Assembly (NCBI RefSeq): GCF_000381905.1
Contig: NZ_KB907253.1
Coordinates: 124,001-188,000 of the forward strand
Length of the DNA: 64,000 bases
Origin: Paenibacillus fonticola DSM 21315
GTDB lineage: Bacteria; Bacillota; Bacilli; Paenibacillales; Paenibacillaceae
Direction: 5' to 3'
Part shown: piece by piece, positions 8,394-16,685 of the stretch
Position numbering within the stretch: position 1 is the first letter of the stretch
How the letters are laid out: every line of letters begins with the position of its first letter
The notes under the pieces: generated by a model
Seen by the model: the letters and a program-made list of their open reading frames with translations, nothing else
Databases searched by the model: none
What the model was told of the DNA's origin: nothing
Program-made: the position numbers and the translations under genes

Positions 8394-9944
8394 ATGAGAA
8401 CAAAAAAGGGGTTAGTGTCATTACTGCTGACGATCATGATGCTCGGTTCGATTTTAGGGGGATGCGGCAGTGCAGCCGACTCTAATGCCAATTCGCAAGG
8501 GGCTGGCGATAGTACAAAGGCCAAGGCCGAAAAAATCGTATTTGCCATGCCGTCGTTCAACCGCATTCCTAGCGACATCGGCAGAGTAACGGATGCCATC
8601 AATGCCATAACGGTTCCAAAAATCGGGGTAGAAGTGGATTTTAAAATATTCGGTCCGGCCGACTACGCCCAAAAAGTCAACCTGGCTCTCCAGAGCGGTG
8701 AGCAGATGGATGTCTTTACGACGCTCGGACAGTTTACGAGCTATGTCTCGAAAAGTCAGCTGTATCCGCTGGAAGATTTGCTTGAGGAGCATGGAAAAGA
8801 ATTGCTTGCCATTCTCGAGCAGGACTTCGGCCCTGACATGCTGAAGTCGACTACCTTAAACGGACATATTTACGGGATTCCGGTGAACAAAGGCGTGTCG
8901 ATTCCGACAAATTTCGTTTACAATGCGGACATGCTGAAGGAGGTCGGCTTCAGCGCGGACGACATTAACTCGGTTGAAGATCTGCCGCAAATTTTTGAGG
9001 CGGTCAAGCAAAAATACCCGGAAGTGATTCCATTCGGTCCTGTGAATGTGAACCCGAGCGATCCCGGCCTTATTTTACTGTTAAAAGGGATGTATGAGGC
9101 GGACTTCTTGTCGGATACGACCGGAATCGGCGCCGTGATTGGCGATGACTCGCAGGTATTGAACTTTTACGAAACGGAGGAGTTCAAAAGCGGTGTCACT
9201 ATGATGAGGGAATGGTTCAATAAGGGATATTTGGAGAAGGATGCAGCTACAACCTCTATCGCCTTCTCGGATATGATTTCATCCGGGCGCGGCTTCTCCT
9301 ATATGGCTTCATACAGCGGTCTGGAAGCAGCGAAGGCCTTAAGCGCGCAGACGGGCAAAAACCTGGAGATGAAGCGCATCGCTCCCTATTATTTCGAGAC
9401 GGGTGCGGTAAATATGGTCAGCTGGATGGTGTCCAGTACTACGAAAGCTCCGGAAGGAGCCGTGAAATTCCTGAACCTGCTTTACACCGATGAAGAGCTG
9501 ATTAATACGGTCCTGTACGGGATCGAAGGCGAGGATTATGTCAAGGTGGGCGAGCATCATGTGAAATATCCGGACGGCAAGGATGCTTCTACCGTTGCTT
9601 ATACCGCCATGTTGAGTACGGGGATTGTAGGCTCCGAATCATTGCAGTACCAGCTTGAAGGCGTGAATTGGTCGGATGTAGAGCTGAAGCTGCAGGAGAA
9701 CAAGGAAACGAAGAAATCTCCGTTCTTTGGCTTCATCTTTGATCCTAGCGAAGTGAAAACACAGATGAGTGCGGTAACGAACGTAGTGAATCAATATTTG
9801 CCTGGCCTCGTGTGCGGGGCATTGGACCCGGAAACAACGATTCCGAAGTTTGTGCAGGCCTTGAACGATGCGGGAGCAGAGGCGATTATCAAGAGCAAGC
9901 AGGAGCAGCTGGACCAATGGATTGCTGCACAGAACAGCCAATAA
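8394..9944 (+). CDS. ABC importer solute-binding lipoprotein (oligosaccharide type)
   Basis: A 516-residue extracellular binding protein with a lipoprotein signal: basic MRTKKG start, hydrophobic core and lipobox LGGC, so it is anchored through Cys24. The mature part is a family-1 solute-binding protein of the large type found with LplB/LplC permeases. It binds the incoming glycan and delivers it to the two permeases encoded directly after it. ATG at 8394 follows ACAGGAGGC. A stable stem-loop lies 18 bases after its stop. The ligand cannot be deduced: no hydrolase is attached to this operon, which ends with a NIF3-family gene. Confidence 0.9.
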   Translation: MRTKKGLVSLLLTIMMLGSILGGCGSAADSNANSQGAGDSTKAKAEKIVFAMPSFNRIPSDIGRVTDAINAITVPKIGVEVDFKIFGPADYAQKVNLALQSGEQMDVFTTLGQFTSYVSKSQLYPLEDLLEEHGKELLAILEQDFGPDMLKSTTLNGHIYGIPVNKGVSIPTNFVYNADMLKEVGFSADDINSVEDLPQIFEAVKQKYPEVIPFGPVNVNPSDPGLILLLKGMYEADFLSDTTGIGAVIGDDSQVLNFYETEEFKSGVTMMREWFNKGYLEKDAATTSIAFSDMISSGRGFSYMASYSGLEAAKALSAQTGKNLEMKRIAPYYFETGAVNMVSWMVSSTTKAPEGAVKFLNLLYTDEELINTVLYGIEGEDYVKVGEHHVKYPDGKDASTVAYTAMLSTGIVGSESLQYQLEGVNWSDVELKLQENKETKKSPFFGFIFDPSEVKTQMSAVTNVVNQYLPGLVCGALDPETTIPKFVQALNDAGAEAIIKSKQEQLDQWIAAQNSQ

Positions 9945-9962
9945 GGAACGAACAACTGTTTT

Positions 9963-9993
9963 GCGGAGTGGACCTCATGCGGGTCCACTTCGC
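9963..9993 (+). promoter_or_regulatory. Intercistronic stem-loop between binding protein and permease
   Basis: Arms 9963-9974 (GCGGAGTGGACC) and 9982-9993 (GGTCCACTTCGC) pair over 12 bp with one G-T pair and a 7-base loop. No T-run follows, so it is more likely an mRNA 3'-end stabiliser or a partial attenuator than a full terminator. It may let the binding protein be made in excess over the permeases. Confidence 0.65.
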
Positions 9994-10014
9994 AGCATGG
10001 AGGAGAACATCGAT

Positions 10015-10941
10015 ATGACAACCACGACGACAAAATCGAAAGGGCCGAAAAAGACGCTGCCGCTCCTGCTTCTGGCCGTTCCGGGACTGCTGTATTTTAT
10101 CGTAAATAGTTATATTCCGATGATCGGGATCTTTATCGCCTTCAAGGATATTAACTATGCCAAAGGTATCTTTCGCAGCGATTGGATCGGATTCGACAAT
10201 TTCAAGTTTCTGTTTCAAACGAGCGATGCCTGGGTCATGACGAGAAACACGCTGTTATACAATACCGCCTTTATCGTATTGGGGACGATTGTGTCGATCA
10301 TCATCGCCATCCTCATGTCGGAGCTGCTTAGCAAAGCTTTTGCCAAGGTCTTTCATACGAGCCTCGTGCTGCCGAACCTGATCTCGATGGTCGTCCTTTC
10401 GTATCTCGTTTTTGCGTTTCTGAACGCGGACAGCGGGTTCATTAACAACTCGATTCTTGCGCCTCTTGGTTTGCCGGAGATCAATTGGTATTCGGAGCCT
10501 AAATACTGGCCTTATCTGCTCGTGTTTATTCAATTGTGGAAAACCGCAGGGTATGGGTCGATCGTGTACATCGCCTTTATCGCAGGGATTGACAAGAGCA
10601 TTTATGAGGCCGCCAAGATCGACGGCGCGGGCAAGCTCAAGCAAATTTGGACGATTACGCTGCCGCTTCTGAAGCCTACCATCGTCATTCTGACGTTAAT
10701 GTCGATCGGCAGAATTTTCAATTCGGATTTCGGCTTGTTTTATCAAGTTCCATTGAATTCGGGAGCTTTGTACAGCACAACACAAACGATCGATACGTAC
10801 GTCTATCGTGCGCTTATGCAGGTGAATGACATCGGCATGTCCGCTGCGGCCGGCCTGTATCAGTCGTTAGTCGGCTTCATCCTTGTCATGCTGGCGAATG
10901 CGATCGTCAAAAAGGTAAACGCGGATAACGCGTTGTTTTAG
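10015..10941 (+). CDS. ABC sugar permease, LplB type
   Basis: A 308-residue inner-membrane permease with six predicted membrane segments. The cytoplasmic EAA loop reads EAAKIDGAGKLKQIWTITLP, the contact site for the ATPase. ATG at 10015 is chosen because GGAGGAG lies 9 bases upstream; an in-frame reading from 9868 would run back into the binding-protein gene and has no ribosome binding site. It forms a heterodimer with the next gene product. No ATPase gene is in the operon, so a shared MsmX-type ATPase probably drives it. Confidence 0.9.
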   Translation: MTTTTTKSKGPKKTLPLLLLAVPGLLYFIVNSYIPMIGIFIAFKDINYAKGIFRSDWIGFDNFKFLFQTSDAWVMTRNTLLYNTAFIVLGTIVSIIIAILMSELLSKAFAKVFHTSLVLPNLISMVVLSYLVFAFLNADSGFINNSILAPLGLPEINWYSEPKYWPYLLVFIQLWKTAGYGSIVYIAFIAGIDKSIYEAAKIDGAGKLKQIWTITLPLLKPTIVILTLMSIGRIFNSDFGLFYQVPLNSGALYSTTQTIDTYVYRALMQVNDIGMSAAAGLYQSLVGFILVMLANAIVKKVNADNALF

Positions 10942-10951
10942 GAGGAACATC

Positions 10952-11845
10952 ATGATTCAATCCAGAGGTGAACGGACTTTTTTCGGGTTTTCCGCAGTTG
11001 TGATGGGCTTGTGGAGTGTGCTTGCCTTCTTGCCCTTTATTCTTATCGTTGTTGCCTCATTTACGGATGAGTCGGCCCTGATTCGGAACGGGTACAGCTT
11101 TTTTCCCGAGAAGATAAGTCTGGATGCCTATCTTTATATGATTTCATCGTCGGCTACTTTTCTTAGAGCCTACGGTGTTTCCTTCCTTGTAACGATTCTG
11201 GGAACAGGCTTCGGGCTTCTTATTTCGAGTATGCTGGCGTATCCGATGTCCAGAAAGGACTTCAAATATCACAACGTATTGGCCTTCATCATCTTTTTTA
11301 CCATGCTGTTTAGCGGGGGAATCGTCCCTTCCTACATCATGTGGACAAAATATTTTCATATAAAGGATACTTTGGCGGCCTTGATCGTGCCTAATTTGCT
11401 GACCAACGGATTTTATGTACTGCTGATCCGCAACTATTACAAAAACAATGTGCCCGGGGAGTTGATTGAGGCTGCTCAGATCGATGGGGCCTCCGAATTG
11501 CGGACATTCTTTCGGATCATGCTGCCGCTGTCGGTGCCGGTGATGGCGACCGTAGGGCTGTTTATGGGCTTGGCCTATTGGAACGATTGGATCAACGCGC
11601 TATATTACATTACGACGCCGAAATATTACGGCATTCAAAATATGCTGATCAATTTGATGAACAACATCCAGTTTCTCAAATCCGGGCAGGCCAGCAATGT
11701 AATCGGCGCTGGTGCGCTAGAGCTTCCCAGCACGGCAATCCGCATGTCCATGGCGGTGATCGGGATACTGCCGGTTGCGCTTGTGCTGCCGTTCCTTCAG
11801 AAATATTTGACCAAAGGGGTCGTAATCGGGGCCGTCAAAGGTTAA
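10952..11845 (+). CDS. ABC sugar permease, LplC/YtcP type
   Basis: A 297-residue inner-membrane permease, partner of the protein encoded 10 bases upstream. It has six membrane segments and the EAA motif EAAQIDGASELRTFFRIMLP. The C-terminus ends in the usual LQKYLTKGVVIGAVKG. ATG at 10952 follows AGGAGGAAC. Substrate specificity is set by the binding protein at 8394, and the ATPase must come from elsewhere. Confidence 0.9.
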   Translation: MIQSRGERTFFGFSAVVMGLWSVLAFLPFILIVVASFTDESALIRNGYSFFPEKISLDAYLYMISSSATFLRAYGVSFLVTILGTGFGLLISSMLAYPMSRKDFKYHNVLAFIIFFTMLFSGGIVPSYIMWTKYFHIKDTLAALIVPNLLTNGFYVLLIRNYYKNNVPGELIEAAQIDGASELRTFFRIMLPLSVPVMATVGLFMGLAYWNDWINALYYITTPKYYGIQNMLINLMNNIQFLKSGQASNVIGAGALELPSTAIRMSMAVIGILPVALVLPFLQKYLTKGVVIGAVKG

Positions 11846-11892
11846 CAGGCGAGCGCAATGTAAGCTAATGTATTGAAAAGGAGAACGAGTGC

Positions 11893-12699
11893 ATGAAGGT
11901 ACAAGATGTGATCGAGCGAATTCTGACGGACTCCTGCGGCGGGAAAAGACTGGAGCAAACCTGCGACCAACTCGTATCCGGCAGTCCGGATATGAAGGTG
12001 ACAGGGATCGTTACGAGCTTCATGGCTACCGTAGATGTGATCAAAGAGGCGATATCGCAAGGAGCCAATATGATCATTACCCATGAGCCTACCTATTATA
12101 CCGGGGCGGATAATCTCGACTGGGTCGGAGAAGATCCTGTGTATTTGGCCAAGAAAAAAATGATTGACGATCATGGGATCGCGATTTGGCGGTATCATGA
12201 TCATATGCATATGGCGCAGCCGGACCGAATTTATGAAGGGCTGCTTAAAGAAATCGGCTGGGAACAATATCAATCGGACGAGGGTCAGCCCTGGGTTTAC
12301 GTGATTGAGCAAACGACGGTGGGAGAACTGGCACAATTTCTTAAACAGAAATTGGCTATGGATGTGTTGCGCGTCGTCGGAAACCCTGATGCAGCCTGCT
12401 CCCGAATCGGGATTTTAGTCGGCGGCGGAAGCCTGGGGCTCGGCAAAGAGTATATGCCGATGCAACTGATGAGAGAGCAGAACCTGGACGTGATGATCTG
12501 CGGCGAAATAACCGAGTGGACGTTATGCGCTTATGTTAATGACGCCGCCATGCTGGGGATGAACAAGGCGATGCTGATTGTCGGCCATGAGCGCAGCGAG
12601 GAGTGGGGGATGAAGCATATGGCTAGTTGGCTTCAGCCGCTCGTTGGCGATATTCGCGTAAGCTTTGTTGATGCGAGAGAGCCGTTCCGTTATTTGTAA
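11893..12699 (+). CDS. NIF3-family (Nif3-like dinuclear metal centre) protein
   Basis: A 268-residue protein of the NIF3/YqfO superfamily, which forms rings with a two-metal site. Conserved metal-ligand stretches are visible: IITHEPTYY, a histidine-rich YHDHMHM segment and VGHERSEEWGMKHM near the C-terminus. It lacks the inserted PII-like domain of YqfO and is therefore the short form. The gene begins 47 bases after the permease with ATG after AAAGGAGAA and seems to be the last member of the importer operon. Family members have been proposed to be metal-dependent hydrolases, but no reaction can be assigned here. Confidence 0.8.
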   Translation: MKVQDVIERILTDSCGGKRLEQTCDQLVSGSPDMKVTGIVTSFMATVDVIKEAISQGANMIITHEPTYYTGADNLDWVGEDPVYLAKKKMIDDHGIAIWRYHDHMHMAQPDRIYEGLLKEIGWEQYQSDEGQPWVYVIEQTTVGELAQFLKQKLAMDVLRVVGNPDAACSRIGILVGGGSLGLGKEYMPMQLMREQNLDVMICGEITEWTLCAYVNDAAMLGMNKAMLIVGHERSEEWGMKHMASWLQPLVGDIRVSFVDAREPFRYL

Positions 12700-12764
12700 T
12701 GTTATCGTCTTGATACACGACCCGATTTAGAATTGAATGGGGCAGAGAACTTGAGAAAAACCAT

Positions 12765-12827
12765 AACACCTTCAAGGATGTAAATCATGTCGCAGGATAT
12801 GAAAAACAACTGGAAGGTGTTTTTTTA
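12765..12827 (+). terminator. Probable terminator of the importer-NIF3 operon
   Basis: Arms AACACCTTC (12765-12773) and GAAGGTGTT (12813-12821) are perfectly complementary and are followed by a run of T. The loop is long (39 bases), so efficiency is uncertain. The position, 65 bases after the NIF3-family stop, fits. Confidence 0.6.
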
Positions 12828-12863
12828 TATTAGAATATATCAAAAATAAATTAGAATACATCA

Positions 12864-12948
12864 TTGAATCAAACCGTTCAAAGTTTTAATGTTAGAGTAA
12901 CTAAATAATTGGCAGCGCTTCCAATTGACGAAATGACTAAGAAGGAGG
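12864..12948 (+). promoter_or_regulatory. Complete promoter, LacI-type operator and RBS with no gene behind them
   Basis: A promoter-like pair TTGAAT (12864-12869) and TAATGT (12887-12892) with a 17-base spacer is followed by the near-perfect palindrome TTGGCAGCGCTTCCAA (12909-12924), a typical LacI-family operator that also resembles a cre site. The strong ribosome binding site GAAGGAGG follows at 12941-12948. After it only frames of a few codons remain before the convergent AraC gene ends at 13005. It looks like the control region of a lost or replaced gene. This annotates most of the 305-base gap between 12699 and 13005. Confidence 0.55.
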
Positions 12949-13004
12949 CATTGCCTAGGGAATATGCAGTATGATTGGTGAATTTTTCAAGTGGGATGCA
13001 AGGT

Positions 13005-13898
13005 CTAAAGACCGGAAGAATAACGGGACTTGTATTCCGATGGAGTCATATTCATATACAGCTTGAACCATTTGGAAAAATAACTGACATGCTGGTAACC
13101 GGACTCCAGTGCAGCTTCCAAAACGTTGTACGATCCGGTACGGAGTAAATTGGCGGCCTTATTGATCCGGATAAAATTCAAATATTCCATCGGCCGCATC
13201 CCGGTTTGCGATTTAAAAAATTTGCAAAAATGGGAGCGGCTAAGGGAAGCCACGGAAGCTAACTCATCCAACCCCAGTTTTTCAAAGGAATTTTCCTCCA
13301 TGTAAGTTAGTACTTGTTTGATTTTCTGGTCCAACTCATGCCCATGGTGATTTCTCAGTTCATCGTTTTTCTCGATCAGCCCGTATTTGAAAATATCCGC
13401 GATCAGCAGCAGCAGGAGGCCTTTCAAGCTCATTTCAAATGCTGGTGACCGGTGCTCGTAGGTGATCAGGAGCTGCCGTATGCAGTCCAGTAATGTGGAA
13501 TGGGTTTCGTTAGATAGGGACAACAAGGCGGGAAGTCTAGCAGTTCCCAGCAGGAGCGGTTCTAAAAATAGTTTCTGTATACGATCCGATTGGAGCGAAG
13601 ACAACCAGGATAATCTGAACACGATAGAGTAATAGCAAATTTCGTCACTATCAACGTTAGTTCCCGAATGAAGCTCTCCCGGATGAACGATGAGTGCTTC
13701 CCCCGCTTGAATTGCATACTCACGATTCTCGATGCGGAAGAAGGCATTTCCCTTGGCCAAATAAATGATCTCTATCTCATTATGCCAATGGATGGGGAGA
13801 ATGGATTTGACGTCGGCAGGATGCTCCACATGGTAAATGTACAATGGAAATTCGGGCACGCCGTGCGGTTTGCTCTCCCGGTAACGATGTTCATACAT
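13005..13898 (-). CDS. AraC-family transcriptional regulator with cupin sensor domain
   Basis: A 297-residue one-component regulator. The N-terminal cupin-like sensor contains IHWHNEIEIIYLAKG and the HPGELHSG turn. The C-terminal AraC-type double HTH shows LASVASLSRSHFCKFFKSQTG and ALESGYQHVSYFSKWFK. The start chosen is ATG at 13898 with GGAGGA just upstream; a longer in-frame reading from 13979 lacks a ribosome binding site. It is transcribed away from the GH31 gene, whose start lies 120 bases off, and most probably activates that gene and the import genes after it in response to a sugar. Confidence 0.92.
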   Translation of the reverse strand: MYEHRYRESKPHGVPEFPLYIYHVEHPADVKSILPIHWHNEIEIIYLAKGNAFFRIENREYAIQAGEALIVHPGELHSGTNVDSDEICYYSIVFRLSWLSSLQSDRIQKLFLEPLLLGTARLPALLSLSNETHSTLLDCIRQLLITYEHRSPAFEMSLKGLLLLLIADIFKYGLIEKNDELRNHHGHELDQKIKQVLTYMEENSFEKLGLDELASVASLSRSHFCKFFKSQTGMRPMEYLNFIRINKAANLLRTGSYNVLEAALESGYQHVSYFSKWFKLYMNMTPSEYKSRYSSGL

Positions 13899-13970
13899 GG
13901 TGTCCTCCTGGAAAACGTAATATTGTGATAGAAATGCGTAATAACATGGTAGATACTGCGCCATGAACGA

Positions 13971-13986
13971 TAATATCATGATATTA
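13971..13986. promoter_or_regulatory. Perfect 16-bp palindrome between AraC regulator and GH31 gene
   Basis: TAATATCATGATATTA is a perfect palindrome in the divergent intergenic region, 32 bases before the GH31 start. AraC proteins normally prefer direct repeats, so it may be an operator for another regulator, or an AT-rich -10 region. Function is inferred only from position and symmetry. Confidence 0.4.
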
Positions 13987-14018
13987 GATCAAATCCAACA
14001 GGAAGGGTAGCGATAATT

Positions 14019-16451
14019 TTGCAGCTGACTCAATTTCAAACGGAATCAAACGGCATTACATTGCACACCTCCAACGGGCTTATGCACATCGAGTTTTGCA
14101 CACCGGGTATTGCCAGAATTCGTTATACACTGGAATCCCAATTTAGCGATAAACCGAGTCTTATGATTGTTAACCGTCCGGAGAGAGGGGACATACAGTG
14201 GACGATGGCCGATCACCCTGTGTATTTGGAATTATCGACTGATTTACTCTCGATTCGGGTGGACAAATCGACTTGCACATTCAGTTATTGGGATGCGAAC
14301 GGCAAGCTGCTGGCGAAGGAACCGCCTAGAGGCGGCAAAACGCTGGAGCGCATCGACGTTTATCGTACGACCTTCGACGCTTCGGCAAGCAAGGTTGAGA
14401 CGGATCGTGGAGCCGATGGTCTTCGCGCAAGAGCAGTTGGGGAAGACTGCGTCCTCGACAGGCAGGCCTGCCATACGAAATTGGAGTTCGAATGGCAGCC
14501 GGACGAGGCGCTGTACGGGCTTGGCTCTCATGAAGAGGGCATGATGAATCTTCGGGGCAAACACCAGTATTTATATCAGCAAAATATGAAGGCGGTCGTC
14601 CCGGCCCTTTTATCGACGCGAGGCTACGGAATTTTGGTCGACTCTTATTCGTATATGAGCTTTCATGACGATTCCTTCGGCTCGTACATCTGGACAGATG
14701 TTGACGATGAAATGGAATACTATTTTATTTACGGTCCTGAATTCGATCAGATCATAGCCGGGATTCGTTACTTAACGGGAGAGGCGCCGATGCTTCCGAA
14801 ATGGGCCTACGGCTATGTGCAATCGAAGGAGCGTTATGTTTCTCAGGAGGAATTGATTGCCACAGTAGAGGAACATCGGAACCGTGCTCTTCCCCTTGAT
14901 GGTATCGTATTGGACTGGCAGTCATGGACAGGCGAGCTGTGGGGGCAAAAGACGCTGGATCCGCAGCGCTTTCCGGACCCCTCCGGGATGATGCGCAGGT
15001 TACATGCACTTAACGCAAAGCTTATGGTATCGATATGGCCCATCATGAGAGAGGGCGGAGACAATCATCGAGAAATGAATGAGCATGGCTTCTTGCTCGG
15101 CAATCAGGCTACTTATGACGCTTTCAAGAAAGAAGCACGACGGTTGTATTGGGAGCAGGCCAATGCTGGACTGTTCTCCCACGGGATAGACGCATGGTGG
15201 TGCGACTGTACCGAACCTTTTGAAGCTGACTGGAAAGGGGCAGTGAAGCCGGAGCCTGAACAGCGCATGCTGATGAACACGGCGGAGGCCAAACTTTATC
15301 TCGACCCGGAGTATATTAATGCATACTCGCTGCTGCATTCCCAAGGCATCTATGAAGGACAGCGAGCCGTCACCGCCGATAAACGGGTCGTGAATTTGAC
15401 GCGCTCTGCCTACGCTGGGCAGCATCGCTACGGCACGATAACATGGTCGGGTGATATAGCGGCCAATTGGGAGACGCTTAAAAAGCAGATTGCCGATGGC
15501 CTTAATTTTTGTATGACTGGATCTCCCTATTGGACCTTGGATATCGGCGCGTTTTTTGTTCACAACAACAAAGATCTTTGGTTCTGGAACGGAGATTATG
15601 ACGGAGGAGTTGCGGATCTGGGCTACCGCGAGCTGTACGTCCGCTGGTTTCAGCTTGGGGCCTTTCTTCCGATGTTTCGTTCCCATGGGACGGACACGCC
15701 AAGGGAAATCTGGCGGTTCGGCGAACCTGGAGAGCCGATTTACGATACGTTGGTAAAGTATTTGAAGCTTCGGTACAGGCTGATGCCTTACATCTATTCG
15801 CTTGCAGGGGCCGTTACACATCGCAGCTATACGATGTTTCGGGCGCTGGCTTTTGATTACAGGGAAGATGTGCGCGTGCACAATATTGATGACCAGTTTT
15901 TGTTCGGGCCGGCATTCCTTGTTGCGCCTGTCATAAAGGCCATGTATTACGAGCCCGAATCCCGCGAGCTTCATGGCGTCAGCAAAACGCGCAGTGTCTA
16001 CCTGCCGGAAGGCGAATGGTACGATTATTGGAGCGGTGAACGGATGGACGGCAGCAAGACGATTGAGGCCAAAGCTGATCTGGATACGCTTCCTCTCTTT
16101 GTACGTGCCGGCTCCATTGTTCCTCATGGCCCGGATATTCAATACGCGAACGAACAGCCGGGAGCGCTTATTCGCTTGATAGTTTACTCCGGCAGGGATG
16201 CCGAGTTCACCTTTTATGAAGATGAAGGGGATACGTATAACTACGAGAAGGGTTCCTACTCTATGATTGAAATGAAATGGTGCGAAGAAGACCGGACACT
16301 GACGCTAGGGCAGAGGAACGGCAGTTACGACAGCATGCCGGCAGCGAGACAATTCGTTGTGGAAATCGCGGGCAAACCCGGTCAATGCATCATTTCTTAT
16401 CAGGGCAGCCCTGTAGTTGTTCAGGAAAGTGATTTTGAAAGTTCACTTTAA
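14019..16451 (+). CDS. Glycoside hydrolase family 31 (alpha-xylosidase/alpha-glucosidase type)
   Basis: An 810-residue cytoplasmic GH31 enzyme. A beta-sandwich N-terminal domain is followed by the (beta/alpha)8 barrel, with GIVLDWQSW on strand 3 and the nucleophile in GIDAWWCDCTEPF (D396), and then C-terminal beta domains. No signal peptide is present. The start is TTG at 14019 after GGAAGG. Neighbours are an LplBCA-type importer and GH43, GH127 and GH95 enzymes. Removal of alpha-xylosyl or alpha-glucosyl units from an imported plant oligosaccharide is therefore likely, but xylosidase versus glucosidase activity cannot be settled from sequence. A terminator follows. Confidence 0.9.
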   Translation: MQLTQFQTESNGITLHTSNGLMHIEFCTPGIARIRYTLESQFSDKPSLMIVNRPERGDIQWTMADHPVYLELSTDLLSIRVDKSTCTFSYWDANGKLLAKEPPRGGKTLERIDVYRTTFDASASKVETDRGADGLRARAVGEDCVLDRQACHTKLEFEWQPDEALYGLGSHEEGMMNLRGKHQYLYQQNMKAVVPALLSTRGYGILVDSYSYMSFHDDSFGSYIWTDVDDEMEYYFIYGPEFDQIIAGIRYLTGEAPMLPKWAYGYVQSKERYVSQEELIATVEEHRNRALPLDGIVLDWQSWTGELWGQKTLDPQRFPDPSGMMRRLHALNAKLMVSIWPIMREGGDNHREMNEHGFLLGNQATYDAFKKEARRLYWEQANAGLFSHGIDAWWCDCTEPFEADWKGAVKPEPEQRMLMNTAEAKLYLDPEYINAYSLLHSQGIYEGQRAVTADKRVVNLTRSAYAGQHRYGTITWSGDIAANWETLKKQIADGLNFCMTGSPYWTLDIGAFFVHNNKDLWFWNGDYDGGVADLGYRELYVRWFQLGAFLPMFRSHGTDTPREIWRFGEPGEPIYDTLVKYLKLRYRLMPYIYSLAGAVTHRSYTMFRALAFDYREDVRVHNIDDQFLFGPAFLVAPVIKAMYYEPESRELHGVSKTRSVYLPEGEWYDYWSGERMDGSKTIEAKADLDTLPLFVRAGSIVPHGPDIQYANEQPGALIRLIVYSGRDAEFTFYEDEGDTYNYEKGSYSMIEMKWCEEDRTLTLGQRNGSYDSMPAARQFVVEIAGKPGQCIISYQGSPVVVQESDFESSL

Positions 16452-16503
16452 TTTTCCGTTGGGATGATTGTCTACTATCCATTCACGTGAGATTTGCGAT
16501 TTA

Positions 16504-16556
16504 AAGGTTGGAGTTCCTATCCGCCTATGGCGATTGAGAGTCTCCAGCCTTTTTTA
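16504..16556 (+). terminator. Rho-independent terminator after GH31 gene
   Basis: Arms AAGGTTGGAG (16504-16513) and CTCCAGCCTT (16542-16551) pair with one G-T pair, followed by TTTTTT. It separates the GH31 gene from the importer operon. Confidence 0.75.
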
Positions 16557-16600
16557 TACACGGCAAGCCTGGAGGCAGAGGCAGGCTTAACCGAGTGATA

Positions 16601-16625
16601 TTAAGAAATGACAACGCTTTCTTAA
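16601..16625. promoter_or_regulatory. Candidate cre (CcpA) site inside an 8-bp inverted repeat
   Basis: On the minus strand, AGAAAGCGTTGTCA (16609-16622) matches the CcpA cre consensus at all core positions but the first. It is enclosed by perfect arms TTAAGAAA and TTTCTTAA (16601-16608, 16618-16625). The site lies 61 bases before the importer operon start, which fits carbon catabolite repression of that operon. Confidence 0.5.
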
Positions 16626-16685
16626 GAATGTTGGCTTACCGCGGCTTCTCCTAGGAGATAAACTTAAAAACAAGGAGGGACATGT

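Noticed and set aside
12952..13070. Short plus-strand frames after the orphan ribosome binding site
   Set aside because: They are of a few to 26 codons, overlap the AraC gene on the other strand and show no recognisable product.
15000..16142. 380-residue minus-strand frame opposite the GH31 gene
   Set aside because: No motif or ribosome binding site; the plus-strand GH31 assignment is strong across the same stretch.
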